Shown: positions 51,907-61,880 of the stretch, one piece after another
Layout: every line of letters begins with the position of its first letter
Position numbering within the stretch: position 1 is the first letter of the stretch
NCBI RefSeq assembly: GCF_003382565.3
Contig: NZ_CP086253.1
Coordinates: 1,674,001-1,738,000 of the forward strand
DNA from: Pectobacterium aquaticum
Lineage (GTDB): Bacteria > Pseudomonadota > Gammaproteobacteria > Enterobacterales > Enterobacteriaceae
Direction: 5' to 3'
Length of the DNA stretch: 64,000 bases
Made by a program: the position numbers and the translations under genes
Notes under the pieces: generated by a model
Databases searched by the model: none
What the model saw: only the letters and a program-made list of their open reading frames with translations
Told to the model about the DNA's origin: nothing

Positions 51907-52662
51907 ATGGATCACGCGATTTATACGGCAATGGGTGGCGCGAGCCAGTCATTGGAAAAGCAGGCGATTACGGCGAACAACTTGGCCAATGCTTCAACAC
52001 CGGGTTTTCGGGCTCAGCTATCTGCACTGCGCGCTGTGCCGGTCAATGGGGTGACACTGCCCACCCGAACGCTGGTTGTCGCTTCAACGCCTGGCGCTGA
52101 CATGACTGAAGGCGTGATGAATTATACTGGTCGTGCAATGGATGTCGCTTTACCGAAAGAGAGTTGGCTGGCAGTGCAAACGGCTGACGGCGGTGAAGCG
52201 TACACTCGTAATGGTAATATGGAGATCAACGCGGATGGGCAGTTGACTATCCAGGGGCGTGTAGTTATGGGGGATGGCGGACCGATTGACATCCCTCCAC
52301 AGGCTCAGATCAGCATTTCTCCTGATGGTACAATTTCTGCGCTTAATGCTGGGGATCCGCCGAATACGATCGCCCAGTTGGGGCGCTTGAAGCTCGTCAA
52401 GGCTACCGGACAAGAAGTTGAGCGGTCTGATGACGGATTATTTCGCTTGACGCAACAGGCTCAACAACAACGTGGTAATGTTCTGCAAAATGATCCCACT
52501 GTGCGTATTATGCCGGGTGTGATCGAAGGCAGTAATGTGAACACAGTCGATACCATGGTCGATATGATTGCCAATGCGCGACGCTTTGAAATGCAGATGA
52601 AAATCATTAGTAGCGTCGACGATAATGCACAACGCGCTAATCAGATATTAGCAATGGGTTAA
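51907..52662 (+). CDS. flgF: Flagellar rod protein FlgF
   Basis: A 251-residue proximal rod subunit: 'MDHAIYTAMGGASQSLEKQA', 'ANNLANASTPGFRAQLSALR', C-terminal 'VDTMVDMIANARRFEMQMKI'. 21 bases after flgE. Confidence 0.97.
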   Translation: MDHAIYTAMGGASQSLEKQAITANNLANASTPGFRAQLSALRAVPVNGVTLPTRTLVVASTPGADMTEGVMNYTGRAMDVALPKESWLAVQTADGGEAYTRNGNMEINADGQLTIQGRVVMGDGGPIDIPPQAQISISPDGTISALNAGDPPNTIAQLGRLKLVKATGQEVERSDDGLFRLTQQAQQQRGNVLQNDPTVRIMPGVIEGSNVNTVDTMVDMIANARRFEMQMKIISSVDDNAQRANQILAMG

Positions 52663-52689
52663 GCGCCGAGTGCGCACAGGAGTGAATAA

Positions 52690-53472
52690 ATGATCCGTTC
52701 TTTGTGGATTGCCAAAACCGGCCTGAATGCTCAGCAAACCAATATGGACGTTATTTCCAATAACTTGGCAAACGTCAGCACTAATGGTTTCAAGCGTCAG
52801 CGTGCGGTATTTGAAGACTTGATGTATCAAACCATTCGTCAGCCTGGTGCTCAATCTTCAGAGCAAACTATGCTACCATCTGGTTTACAACTCGGTACTG
52901 GAGTTCGTCCGGTATCAACAGAGCGTATTCATACTCAAGGGACGTTTTCCGAGACCGGTAATTCGAAAGACGTTGCCATTAAAGGCCAAGGGTTCTTTCA
53001 GGTGCAGTTGCCTGATGGTACAACGGCTTACACGCGTGACGGTGCCTTCCAACTTGATGGTAACGGCCAGTTAGTGACGTCCAGTGGTTATCAGGTTCAG
53101 CCAGCGATTACCGTTCCAGCGAATGCGACGGAACTGAATATAGGCCGTGACGGTATTGTCAGCGTTAAATTGCAGGGGCAGGCGGCAACAAACCAGATTG
53201 GCCAGTTGACACTGACAACCTTTATTAACGATAGCGGCCTTGAGAGCATGGGCGAAAACTTGTATCTCGAAACCGCGAGCTCTGGCGCGCCGAATGAAAC
53301 AAACCCAGGGTTGAATGGCGCGGGTCTGCTGTATCAGAAATATGTCGAAACCTCCAACGTTAATGTGGCAGAGGAATTGGTATCGATGATTCAGACTCAG
53401 CGTGCTTACGAAATCAACAGTAAAGCTATTTCTTCTTCTGACCAAATGTTGCAGAAATTGACCCAGCTGTAA
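52690..53472 (+). CDS. flgG: Flagellar distal rod protein FlgG
   Basis: A 260-residue distal rod subunit with the family's fully conserved start 'MIRSLWIAKTGLNAQQTNMD' and signature 'NNLANVSTNGFKRQRAVFED'. C-terminus 'SMIQTQRAYEINSKAISSSD'. The next gene, flgH, follows after a 170-base gap. Confidence 0.98.
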   Translation: MIRSLWIAKTGLNAQQTNMDVISNNLANVSTNGFKRQRAVFEDLMYQTIRQPGAQSSEQTMLPSGLQLGTGVRPVSTERIHTQGTFSETGNSKDVAIKGQGFFQVQLPDGTTAYTRDGAFQLDGNGQLVTSSGYQVQPAITVPANATELNIGRDGIVSVKLQGQAATNQIGQLTLTTFINDSGLESMGENLYLETASSGAPNETNPGLNGAGLLYQKYVETSNVNVAEELVSMIQTQRAYEINSKAISSSDQMLQKLTQL

Positions 53473-53645
53473 TGGTAGGTAGCCTACTAATTTCAGGCGC
53501 GAGAGCGGGTGCTCTGGTTGCCTGATAGTAGCAATATAGACAGTTAACGAGGTAATGATGGCCATAAGCACCCGATGGGTGGGTAGTATGGTTTTGATTT
53601 ACCCCGTGAATAGGTGAAATAGATTAATTTAAGGCGATATCCGCA

Positions 53646-54365
53646 GTGATAATGAATGCAAAGTCGGTTATCAAACCACTCCGCCGACACCGTCTGTTGG
53701 CATTGATCGCGATGTTAGCACTTAACGGTTGCGCCTATATTCCGCATGATAAAGTTGTCACTGGGCCTACGACTGCTCAGCCTGGATCGCCCGTATTAGC
53801 GGGGCCAAATGGTTCTATTTTTCAAACTGTACAGCCGATGAATTATGGTTATCAGCCGATGTTTGAGGATCGTCGCCCACGAAATATTGGCGACACATTG
53901 ACGATCGTGCTGCAGGAAAATGTGAGCGCGAGTAAAAGTTCGTCTGCCAATGCAAGTCGCGATGGTTCATCCACGTTTGGCCTGACTGCGGTACCGCGCT
54001 ATCTTGAAGGGCCGTTGGGTAATAACCGAGCCTCCCTGAATGCAACTGGAACAAACGAATTTACTGGGCAAGGTGGTGCGAATGCAAACAACACCTTCAG
54101 CGGTACGATTACGGTCACCGTGGGTCAAGTCCTCGCTAATGGCAACCTGCAAGTCGTTGGCGAAAAACAAATTGCCATCAATCAGGGAACAGAGTTTATC
54201 CGTTTCTCTGGCGTAGTAAATCCGAGAACCATCAGCGGTAATAACTCGGTGCCATCAACGCAGGTTGCGGATGCGCGGATTGAATATGTCGGTAACGGTT
54301 ATATTAACGAAGCGCAAAACATGGGCTGGTTACAGCGGTTCTTCCTCAATGTTTCTCCGTTCTAA
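53646..54365 (+). CDS. flgH: L-ring lipoprotein FlgH
   Basis: A 239-residue outer-membrane ring lipoprotein. The signal peptide ends in a lipobox 'ALNGC' (cysteine near residue 29). The L-ring core contains 'RPRNIGDTLTIVLQENVSAS' and 'ANGNLQVVGEKQIAINQGTE'. The GTG at 53646 has AAGGCG at a good distance; an ATG two codons later is the alternative start. Confidence 0.96.
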   Translation: MIMNAKSVIKPLRRHRLLALIAMLALNGCAYIPHDKVVTGPTTAQPGSPVLAGPNGSIFQTVQPMNYGYQPMFEDRRPRNIGDTLTIVLQENVSASKSSSANASRDGSSTFGLTAVPRYLEGPLGNNRASLNATGTNEFTGQGGANANNTFSGTITVTVGQVLANGNLQVVGEKQIAINQGTEFIRFSGVVNPRTISGNNSVPSTQVADARIEYVGNGYINEAQNMGWLQRFFLNVSPF

Positions 54366-54381
54366 GCTTAAGAGGCCTGCC

Positions 54382-55491
54382 ATGCGGATTGCATCATTTT
54401 TCACTGTACTGCTGACGTTACTGACGCTGAATATTGTCCCTGCGTCGGCAGAGAGAATTCGCGATCTGGTGAATATCCAGGGCGTACGCGGTAATGCCTT
54501 AATTGGTTACGGTTTAGTGGTTGGCCTAGATGGTTCTGGCGATCAGACTATGCAGACGCCGTTTACCACGCAAAGCTTAACTAACATGCTTTCTCAGTTA
54601 GGGATTACCGTTCCTGCTGGAACCAACATGCAGTTGAAGAATGTGGCTGCGGTGATGGTAACGGCGGAACTCCCGCCTTTTGGCAGATCAGGCCAAAATA
54701 TTGATGTTGTTGTGTCTTCGCTCGGTAACGCAAAGAGCTTGCGAGGCGGAACGCTGCTGATGACCCCATTGAAAGGGGTAGACAACCAGGTTTATGCACT
54801 GGCGCAGGGGAACGTTTTGGTTGGTGGTGCTGGTGCCTCCGCTGGTGGGAGCAGTGTTCAGGTTAACCAACTTGCAGGCGGACGAATCAGTAACGGTGCG
54901 GTTATTGAGCGGGAGTTACCGAGTACGTTTGGCACGTCAAATACGATAGTACTGCAGCTGAAGAATGACGACTTCTCAATGGCGCAGAAAGTCAGCGATG
55001 CAATCAATCGTTCTGGATATGGTGGTACAGCGACGCCGCTGGATTCTCGTACCATCCAGGTACTTGCCCCGCATGGCAATAGTTCTCAGGTTCGTTTTTT
55101 GGCCGATGTCCAAAATATTGAAGTCAACGTCGGTATTCAGGATGCCAAGGTAATTATTAATTCTCGTACCGGATCTGTCGTAATGAACCGCGATGTCACG
55201 CTGGATAGCTGTGCTATCGCCCAGGGTAACCTCTCCGTGACGATCAATCAGCAGGCCAACGTTAGCCAACCTAATACCCCATTTGGGGGGGGGCAGACGG
55301 TTGTGACTCCGCAAACAGAGATCTCGGTTCAGCAAGCCGGCGGTGCTTTACAACGTGTTAATTCCAGCGCCAACCTCAACAATGTCGTGCGTGCATTGAA
55401 TTCCTTAGGCGCGACGCCGATGGAGCTGATGTCTATTCTGCAGGCGATGCAAAGTGCTGGCTGCTTGCGTGCCAAACTGGAAATTATCTGA
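54382..55491 (+). CDS. flgI: P-ring protein FlgI
   Basis: A 369-residue periplasmic ring protein with a signal peptide ending PASA before ERIRDLVNIQGVRGN. Conserved 'NALIGYGLVVGLDGSGDQT' and 'NVVRALNSLGATPMELMSIL'. ATG 54382 with AGAGG upstream is the start; a longer in-frame extension runs through the end of flgH and is not real. Overlaps flgJ by one base. Confidence 0.97.
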   Translation: MRIASFFTVLLTLLTLNIVPASAERIRDLVNIQGVRGNALIGYGLVVGLDGSGDQTMQTPFTTQSLTNMLSQLGITVPAGTNMQLKNVAAVMVTAELPPFGRSGQNIDVVVSSLGNAKSLRGGTLLMTPLKGVDNQVYALAQGNVLVGGAGASAGGSSVQVNQLAGGRISNGAVIERELPSTFGTSNTIVLQLKNDDFSMAQKVSDAINRSGYGGTATPLDSRTIQVLAPHGNSSQVRFLADVQNIEVNVGIQDAKVIINSRTGSVVMNRDVTLDSCAIAQGNLSVTINQQANVSQPNTPFGGGQTVVTPQTEISVQQAGGALQRVNSSANLNNVVRALNSLGATPMELMSILQAMQSAGCLRAKLEII

Positions 55492-56453
55492 TGAGTGATA
55501 TGCAGACGCTGAATAACGCGGCCTATGATGCGCAGTCCCTGAATACGCTGAAGCGTGAAGTTTCAGGTAATCCTCAAAGCAAAGAGGGCATCCGCGCGGT
55601 TGCGCAACAAATGGAAGGCGTGTTTGTACAATTGATGATGAAAAGCATGCGTTCTGCGATTCCGCAGGACGGGCTTTTCAACAGCGATCAGACGCGTCTG
55701 TATACCTCAATGTATGACCAGCAAATTGCTCAAGAGATCTCAACTAAAGGCAAGGGGCTTGGGCTTGCGGATGTCATGGTTGAGCAATTGACTCGGCAAT
55801 CCCCAGAGGCCACGGCGGCTAAAGCCGCTGTTCCCTCTGTTCCATTAATATTTGATGGTGATGTGCTTAAAAGCATGCCAATGGCGGCTGTGGAACAGAT
55901 GGTACGTAAAGCGCTGCCCAAATTGCCCACTACGGGTTCAGCGTTGCCGCTATCCGATAGTAATTTTGTGTCTCAGATTTCCTTACCCGCTCAGATTGCC
56001 AGCCAGCATAGCGGTATCCCTCATCACCTGATCATCGCTCAGGCTGCGCTTGAATCTGGCTGGGGACAGCGTGAAATCCCTACCGAAGATGGGCGCCCAA
56101 GCCACAATCTATTCGGCATTAAGGCCGGCGGCAGTTGGAATGGACCAACCACTGAGATAACCACGACAGAATATGAGCAAGGTGTGGCTAAAAAGGTAAA
56201 AGCCAGCTTCAGAGTTTACGATTCCTATATTGAAGCTATTGGCGATTATGTGAAATTGTTGACCAATAACCCCCGCTACTCTGCTGTGATGAGTGCCGGA
56301 ACGGCTGAGCAAGCGGCACATGCATTGCAAAAAGCGGGTTATGCAACGGACCCGCAATATGCTCAGAAGCTGGTTAACATGATCCAGCAAATGAAGCATT
56401 CAGGTGAGAAAGTGGCAAAAGCGTACACTCATGATTTGAGCCAGCTATTTTGA
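55491..56453 (+). CDS. flgJ: Rod cap and peptidoglycan hydrolase FlgJ
   Basis: A 320-residue two-domain protein. The N-terminal rod-cap domain (residues 1-100, with MEGVFVQLMMKSMRSAIPQD) is joined to a C-terminal beta-N-acetylglucosaminidase domain (residues about 160-320) with 'LIIAQAALESGWGQREIPTE', whose Glu is catalytic, and 'HNLFGIKAG'. It opens the peptidoglycan for the rod. Confidence 0.97.
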   Translation: MSDMQTLNNAAYDAQSLNTLKREVSGNPQSKEGIRAVAQQMEGVFVQLMMKSMRSAIPQDGLFNSDQTRLYTSMYDQQIAQEISTKGKGLGLADVMVEQLTRQSPEATAAKAAVPSVPLIFDGDVLKSMPMAAVEQMVRKALPKLPTTGSALPLSDSNFVSQISLPAQIASQHSGIPHHLIIAQAALESGWGQREIPTEDGRPSHNLFGIKAGGSWNGPTTEITTTEYEQGVAKKVKASFRVYDSYIEAIGDYVKLLTNNPRYSAVMSAGTAEQAAHALQKAGYATDPQYAQKLVNMIQQMKHSGEKVAKAYTHDLSQLF

Positions 56454-56462
56454 CTTTTTTAT

Positions 56463-56489
56463 TCAAGATTTGTGCTTTCTGACCGATAA
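56463..56489 (+). promoter_or_regulatory. Sigma-28 promoter of flgKL
   Basis: TCAA, 15 bases, ACCGATAA: 3/4 and 7/8 matches with exact spacing, about 90 bases before flgK. It explains class 3 expression of the hook-filament junction genes in addition to read-through from flgB. Confidence 0.75.
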
Positions 56490-56578
56490 AGTAATTAACT
56501 TATGTAGCGTAATTGCTGCTTTCAGCATTTAGTTAACTGCGCAGGGCGAAAAAGCCTGTGTAAAAGGAACAACACCCT

Positions 56579-58261
56579 ATGTCCAATTTACTTAACACTG
56601 CGATGAGTGGCTTAAAAGGTGCACAGGTTGCGCTGAGTGTCGTGAGTAACAACATTAGTAATCAGGCTGTTACCGGATATAGTCGGCAAAATGCGATACT
56701 TGAGCAGACAATAAGTAGTGCTACGTCAGCTGGATATGTGGGAAATGGTGTCAATACCGTTAGTATCAATCGCCAGTATAATGAATTTATTACCAATCAA
56801 TTGCGTTCGGCGCAGACGACAAGTAGCTCGGTTTCCGCTTACTACGAGCAAATTTCCAAGATTGATAATCTGCTGGCCAGTAGTACGACTAGCCTGTCAT
56901 CAACCATACAGGGCTTCTTTTCTAACCTGCAAAATCTCACCAGTAACGCAGGTGATTCGTCGACTCGTCAAACTGTACTGGGCAAAGCTGAAGGGCTGGT
57001 AAACCAATTCAAGGTCACGGATAAATATCTGCGTGACATGGACAGCGGTCTAAATACGCAAATTCAAAGCACTGTCGGCCAAGTGAATACTTACACCAAA
57101 CAAATTGCATCTTTAAATGACGAAATCAATCGCTTATTAGGATCAAATAATGGTGCAATGCCTAATGATCTTCTTGATCAGCGTGATTATCTGGTCGACC
57201 AACTGAATAAATTAGTCGGCGTTGATGTCGTCATTCAGGATGGAACGGTTTATAACGTTGCATTAAAAAATGGGACTAACTTAGTGCAGGCGGGGAGTAG
57301 TCAGCAATTGATAGCAATGGGGTCGAGTAGCGATGCCACTCGCCTCACTATTGGTTACAAAGACCAAGCTGATAATATCTATACCTTGAATGAGAGTACG
57401 TTAACGGGCGGTTCATTAGGGGGATTGCTCTCCTTTCGTTCAGAGACGCTGGATGGGGCACGCAATCAGCTAGGGCAGTTAGCGCTGTCATTTGCTGATG
57501 CATTTAATGTTCAACATCAAAAAGGTTATGACCGTGATGGCGTTAAAGGCGGTGATTTCTTCTCTTTTGGTAAAGCGGTTGCCCTGAATGACAGTAAAAA
57601 CAGTGGTAATGCGGTACTAACACCATCTTATACCGATACCAAAGACGTACAGGCAACCAATTATTCGATTAAATATGATGGTGCTAATTGGCAAGTGACC
57701 CGTTTATCTGATAATTCAAAATTTACCGCCGCAGTAACAACCGCAGGGGCTCCGCCCGAGAGCAGTCTGAATTTTGATGGCATCAAAATGAGCATTACAG
57801 GGACACCTGCAACGAATGATAGCTTCCTGCTTAAGCCGGTCAATGACGCTATTATTGATATGTCAGTAGCTATTTCTGATCCGAATAAAATTGCAGCAGC
57901 ATCTGCTTTTGATGCAACGGGTAATTCTATTCCTTTCGGTGGTGTGAGTGATAACACCAATGCTAAAGCATTGCTTGCTCTGCAGAATGAAAAAATAGTA
58001 GGTCGCAAAGCGAGCGTTTCCGGTGCATACGCCAGCTTGGTTGGTGCGATTGGTAACCAGACCAACACGCTGAAGATAAATAATACATCTCAGCAAAACG
58101 TTGTTAAGCAACTCACAGCAGAACAGCAGTCCGTATCCGGTGTAAACCTGGATGAAGAATACGGCGATCTGATGCGTTATCAGCAATACTATATGGCCAA
58201 TGCTCAGGTCATCAAAACAGCCCAATCTATATTTGATGCCCTTTTAGCGGCCCGTAGCTAG
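56579..58261 (+). CDS. flgK: Hook-filament junction protein FlgK (HAP1)
   Basis: A 560-residue junction protein. N-terminus 'MSNLLNTAMSGLKGAQVALS' with 'NISNQAVTGYSRQNAILEQT'; C-terminus 'NLDEEYGDLMRYQQYYMANA' and 'QVIKTAQSIFDALLAARS'. Exported with FlgN as chaperone. Confidence 0.97.
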   Translation: MSNLLNTAMSGLKGAQVALSVVSNNISNQAVTGYSRQNAILEQTISSATSAGYVGNGVNTVSINRQYNEFITNQLRSAQTTSSSVSAYYEQISKIDNLLASSTTSLSSTIQGFFSNLQNLTSNAGDSSTRQTVLGKAEGLVNQFKVTDKYLRDMDSGLNTQIQSTVGQVNTYTKQIASLNDEINRLLGSNNGAMPNDLLDQRDYLVDQLNKLVGVDVVIQDGTVYNVALKNGTNLVQAGSSQQLIAMGSSSDATRLTIGYKDQADNIYTLNESTLTGGSLGGLLSFRSETLDGARNQLGQLALSFADAFNVQHQKGYDRDGVKGGDFFSFGKAVALNDSKNSGNAVLTPSYTDTKDVQATNYSIKYDGANWQVTRLSDNSKFTAAVTTAGAPPESSLNFDGIKMSITGTPATNDSFLLKPVNDAIIDMSVAISDPNKIAAASAFDATGNSIPFGGVSDNTNAKALLALQNEKIVGRKASVSGAYASLVGAIGNQTNTLKINNTSQQNVVKQLTAEQQSVSGVNLDEEYGDLMRYQQYYMANAQVIKTAQSIFDALLAARS

Positions 58262-58292
58262 TTTGACCATTTAATAAAGAGGAATTAATACC

Positions 58293-59249
58293 ATGCGTTT
58301 AAGTACTAGCATGATATATCAGCAAAATATGCAAGGCATTATTAATGGTCAGGCGACGTGGCAAAAAACGGGTGAGCAGTTAGCAACGGGTAAACGTGTC
58401 GTAAACCCATCGGATGACCCGATTGCAGCAGCGAATGTTATTATGCTTGGCCAGGCTCAGTCAGAGAACAGCCAATATACGCTAGCGCGTACCTTTGCCA
58501 AGCAAAGTATGTCCTTGGAAGATTCTATTTTGGACAAGAGTGTTATCACAATTACTAGTGCCTTAACTGAGGTGATTAGCGGCGGTGGTATTAAGAGTGA
58601 TGATGATCGCAAATCACATGCGACAGCGTTGCGCGGTATGAAGGCTGAGTTATTGAATTTGGCAAATAGTACCGATGGCAATGGTAATTACATTTTTGCA
58701 GGTTATGAAACAGACAAAGCACCTTTTGTTGAGGGAGCTACAGGCGTTAACTATGTCGGCGGAGATAAAGCGATTTCACAGCGTGTCGATGCTGCTAGAG
58801 ATATGAATGTCAGCCATGTCGGTTCTGCCGTTTTCCTTGAGGCAACAGGAGACGCGAAGAAAGAACCTGATGGCACCACCGTTCAAAAAGATTTATTTAA
58901 AACGCTGGACATTGCAATTAAGGCGCTTGAAACCCCGCTTGATGGGGCTGATGATGCAACCAAAGCCGGTGTTGCTGCTGCAATGGATACGGCCAATCGC
59001 GGTTTAAACAATACTTTAAATAATGTTTCCGCTGTTCGTGCAGAGTTAGGGATTCAGCTCAATGAGATTGATAATCTTGATGCAATTGGTAAAGATCGCG
59101 ATGTGACAAATAAAGCGACATTATCACAGTTGCAGGATACAGACTGGTATGAGGCGATTTCATCCTACATCATGCAGCAGTCTTCTCTACAGGCTTCTTA
59201 TACGGCTTTTCAGAATATGCAAGGCATGTCGTTATTCCAGATGAGATAG
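58293..59249 (+). CDS. flgL: Hook-filament junction protein FlgL (HAP3)
   Basis: A 318-residue flagellin-fold protein: 'MRLSTSMIYQQNMQGIINGQ', 'GKRVVNPSDDPIAAANVIML', C-terminal 'ISSYIMQQSSLQASYTAFQN'. 31 bases after flgK. A terminator follows at 59284-59310. Confidence 0.97.
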   Translation: MRLSTSMIYQQNMQGIINGQATWQKTGEQLATGKRVVNPSDDPIAAANVIMLGQAQSENSQYTLARTFAKQSMSLEDSILDKSVITITSALTEVISGGGIKSDDDRKSHATALRGMKAELLNLANSTDGNGNYIFAGYETDKAPFVEGATGVNYVGGDKAISQRVDAARDMNVSHVGSAVFLEATGDAKKEPDGTTVQKDLFKTLDIAIKALETPLDGADDATKAGVAAAMDTANRGLNNTLNNVSAVRAELGIQLNEIDNLDAIGKDRDVTNKATLSQLQDTDWYEAISSYIMQQSSLQASYTAFQNMQGMSLFQMR

Positions 59250-59283
59250 TAGTAATAGTTTTTCTATTCTACTTTACGGTTTG

Positions 59284-59310
59284 AATACGCTTAAACCGGG
59301 CGTATTTTTT
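59284..59310 (+). terminator. Terminator after flgL
   Basis: AATACGC-TTAAACCGG-GCGTATT followed by TTTT. An overlapping alternative stem CGGTTT/AAACCG is also possible. Confidence 0.85.
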
Positions 59311-59609
59311 AGGCGTGTCACTCCTTTTATTATATTGAATGGATGACATGCCATTTTTTATCCCCCCCAACATCCTCAATTCCCTCTGACATTCTCTTTT
59401 ATATAACGCCTATTATATTAGTGCATGGGCTGTTTTAGTGCATCGCTATCTGACGCACTTTCCTGGCGCGATTTTGAAAAAATCACAGCGTCGTATAGCC
59501 ATAGGACGAGCTACAGTAGCAAACTGTAAGGATGTTGGGGGAATAAATATATGCGCCTGGTGTCCGTATTGGCCTCACTTCGACCACTACGGATTGATAT
59601 AGGGAACGG
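59311..59609. other. Intergenic region between convergent flgL and fliR
   Basis: About 300 bases with no supported gene. It contains T-rich tracts next to the flgL terminator. No clear terminator for the fliL-R operon was found on the minus strand. Confidence 0.4.
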
Positions 59610-60395
59610 CTAAGAACTTGATAGTTGAGTGAGAATGTCAGCGAGTAAATCGAATACTTCGCTGAATAAATGCTCTGCAAAGGGTGGGATAAGAGGAAGT
59701 AATAAACCTAACGTCATGATTCCCACCGTGAGAGTAATCGGGAAGCCAACGACAAATATCGAGAGTTGGGGGGCCATACGGTTAAGCATGCCTAATGCTA
59801 GGTTGATGGTCAGTAATAGCGTTATGATGGGCAATGCCAACATCAGCCCGTTAATAAAGATTAACCCGCCAGCGCGCGCAAGAGCAAGAAAGGCATGACT
59901 GTTAATCGGATTAACACTGACGGGCAGAGTATAGAAACTATCTGCTAATAACGAAATCAGCCAGAGGTGCCCATCAAAGGTTAAGAACAATAATATCGCG
60001 AGAATATTCATGAAACGGGCAATTATTGGCATGTTCGGGCCACCTGTGGGATCAAAGAAGGTCGCAAAAGCGAGCCCCATTTGTAAGCCAATGAGTTCGC
60101 CAGCATGGCGAATAGCGGCAAATGCTAACTGCATTGACAGGCCGAGCGTAACACCGATGAGAATTTGTTGTATTAACAGCCATACGCCCATGACGGAAAA
60201 AATAGGCGTGGTATTTAACGGTAAATAGGGCGCAACAAGCAGGGTAATCATTACTCCCAAACCGATTTTTACCCGATTGCCAATTGCTCTTTCGTTAAAG
60301 ACCGGTGCGGTGCTGATCAGTGCGAGAATTCTGACAAAAGGCCAGAAAAACTGACTGACCCAATTCATCATGTCCCAACTGTTAAACGTCAGCAT
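59610..60395 (-). CDS. fliR: Flagellar export gate protein FliR
   Basis: A 261-residue membrane protein of the export core (FliP5Q4R1). Hydrophobic throughout: 'WVSQFFWPFVRILALISTAP', 'LIGLQMGLAFATFFDPTGGP', 'SIFVVGFPITLTVGIMTLGL'. Last gene of the fliLMNOPQR operon, two bases after fliQ. Confidence 0.97.
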   Translation of the reverse strand: MLTFNSWDMMNWVSQFFWPFVRILALISTAPVFNERAIGNRVKIGLGVMITLLVAPYLPLNTTPIFSVMGVWLLIQQILIGVTLGLSMQLAFAAIRHAGELIGLQMGLAFATFFDPTGGPNMPIIARFMNILAILLFLTFDGHLWLISLLADSFYTLPVSVNPINSHAFLALARAGGLIFINGLMLALPIITLLLTINLALGMLNRMAPQLSIFVVGFPITLTVGIMTLGLLLPLIPPFAEHLFSEVFDLLADILTQLSSS

Positions 60396-60397
60396 GC

Positions 60398-60667
60398 TTA
60401 CCCAATAATGTTAGGTAACTGGCCGAATAGCGTACGCATATAGTCCAGCATGAGGTTTAACATCCAGGGGCCAGCGATCACTAAGGTGAAGAAGACCGTT
60501 AGGATTTTAGGGATAAACGACAGCGTCATTTCGTTTATCTGAGTGGCTGCCTGCAGGAGACTGATAAGCAGCCCGCTGAGTAGTGCGGCCATCAACGGAG
60601 GCGCCGCCAACGCCAATGCTACCTTCATTGCCTCATAGCCAAGTGCCATCACCGATTCTGGTGTCAT
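60398..60667 (-). CDS. fliQ: Flagellar export gate protein FliQ
   Basis: An 89-residue protein with two membrane helices ('LALAAPPLMAALLSGLLISL' and 'FIPKILTVFFTLVIAGPWML') and the conserved QAATQINEMTLSFIPK. Subunit of the export gate. Confidence 0.97.
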   Translation of the reverse strand: MTPESVMALGYEAMKVALALAAPPLMAALLSGLLISLLQAATQINEMTLSFIPKILTVFFTLVIAGPWMLNLMLDYMRTLFGQLPNIIG

Positions 60668-60687
60668 CGTCGCATTCCTCTCTTCGT

Positions 60688-61461
60688 CTAACTATAAAAA
60701 CTCTGCGCTAATGAACCGAGTAGCAACTGCCAGCCATCGACTAATACGAAAAGCATGAGTTTAAAAGGCAATGAAATGGTTGCCGGAGGAACCATCATCA
60801 TCCCCAGTGCCATCAATACGCTGGCAACAACGAGGTCAATGATGAGGAAAGGGATAAACACGGTGAAACCAATTTGGAAAGCAGTTTTTAGCTCACTTGT
60901 CACGAATGCGGGGAGAAGTACACGCATGGGCACCGCTTCAGGTCCCTGGATCTCTGGAATTTCTGCCAGCCGGGTAAACAACGCCAAATCGGTTTCCCGA
61001 GTCTGCCGCAGCATAAATTCACGTACAGGTTCCGCGCCACGCTCGATGGCGATTTCCATGCTGATTTTATCCTGACTGAAGGGAAGATAGGCTTCGTCAT
61101 AAACGCGGTTTAATACGGGTGACATGACAAAAAATGTCAGGAAAAGGGTCAATCCGAGCAATATCTGGTTCGGTGGTGCGGTTGGTGTACCCAGCGCATT
61201 GCGTAACAAGCTCAGTACAATGATGATTCGGGTGAAGCTGGTCATCATTAACAATGCAGCAGGAAGAAATGTTAATGACGTAAGGAAAACCAGCGTCTGT
61301 ACGGATAGCGTCCAGCTCTGTCCACCGTTAGGTAGAGGTTGCGTCACAATACCAGGAAGCTGTGCCCACACCGATGGTGCAAACAATAGACCAATGGCGA
61401 AAGCGTAGGGCAGTGTGCGAAGCAGGGCGGTGATACGAAAATAATTAGACAAGGCACTCAT
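60688..61461 (-). CDS. fliP: Flagellar export gate protein FliP
   Basis: A 257-residue gate subunit with a cleavable signal-like N-terminus (FAIGLLFAPSVWA), 'LVFLTSLTFLPAALLMMTSF', 'TRIIIVLSLLRNALGTPTAP' and C-terminal 'LGMMMVPPATISLPFKLMLF'. Its ATG overlaps the fliO stop (ATGA). Confidence 0.97.
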   Translation of the reverse strand: MSALSNYFRITALLRTLPYAFAIGLLFAPSVWAQLPGIVTQPLPNGGQSWTLSVQTLVFLTSLTFLPAALLMMTSFTRIIIVLSLLRNALGTPTAPPNQILLGLTLFLTFFVMSPVLNRVYDEAYLPFSQDKISMEIAIERGAEPVREFMLRQTRETDLALFTRLAEIPEIQGPEAVPMRVLLPAFVTSELKTAFQIGFTVFIPFLIIDLVVASVLMALGMMMVPPATISLPFKLMLFVLVDGWQLLLGSLAQSFYS

Positions 61462-61880
61462 TCCGATTTTTCCGGACGCTTTAAAACTTTCTTTAACAGT
61501 TGATTGAAATCTACCGGCTTGGTGTCACCAGTTGAGGAACTGTCGTTGGTGGGGTGTGCTGTAAGTGTATGCAGCGGTGTGATTTGCTGAGCCGTAACAC
61601 CTAACACTAGCCAGGTATTATCAACTTCTACAATAACGACACGTTCACGCTGCCCAACTGAGCAACTAGATACGACTTTTAGCAACTTGTTTTGCTTGGC
61701 TTGAGGAGCAAAGCCGAGTTTGCGAGCTAGCCAGGCAATCAGCAGAATAAATAATAAAACACCAGCGAGCACACTACCAACCTGTGTCAGTAACATGCTG
61801 CCGGTAAGTGGTGGCTCAGTAGCAAGTGTTGACTGTTGACTTGCTACTGGGGCCGGAGAGGATATCGAGGCTATTGCCAT
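61458..61880 (-). CDS. fliO: Flagellar export assembly protein FliO
   Basis: A 140-residue protein with a single membrane helix (VGSVLAGVLLFILLIAWLAR) and a basic cytoplasmic part 'VVSSCSVGQRERVVIVEVDN'. It assists FliP assembly. Overlaps fliN by one base and fliP by four. Confidence 0.93.
   Translation of the reverse strand: MAIASISSPAPVASQQSTLATEPPLTGSMLLTQVGSVLAGVLLFILLIAWLARKLGFAPQAKQNKLLKVVSSCSVGQRERVVIVEVDNTWLVLGVTAQQITPLHTLTAHPTNDSSSTGDTKPVDFNQLLKKVLKRPEKSE

Noticed and set aside
54265..54381. Upstream extension of flgI through the end of flgH
   Set aside because: It lies in the coding region of flgH in another frame; the signal peptide and AGAGG site place the start at 54382.
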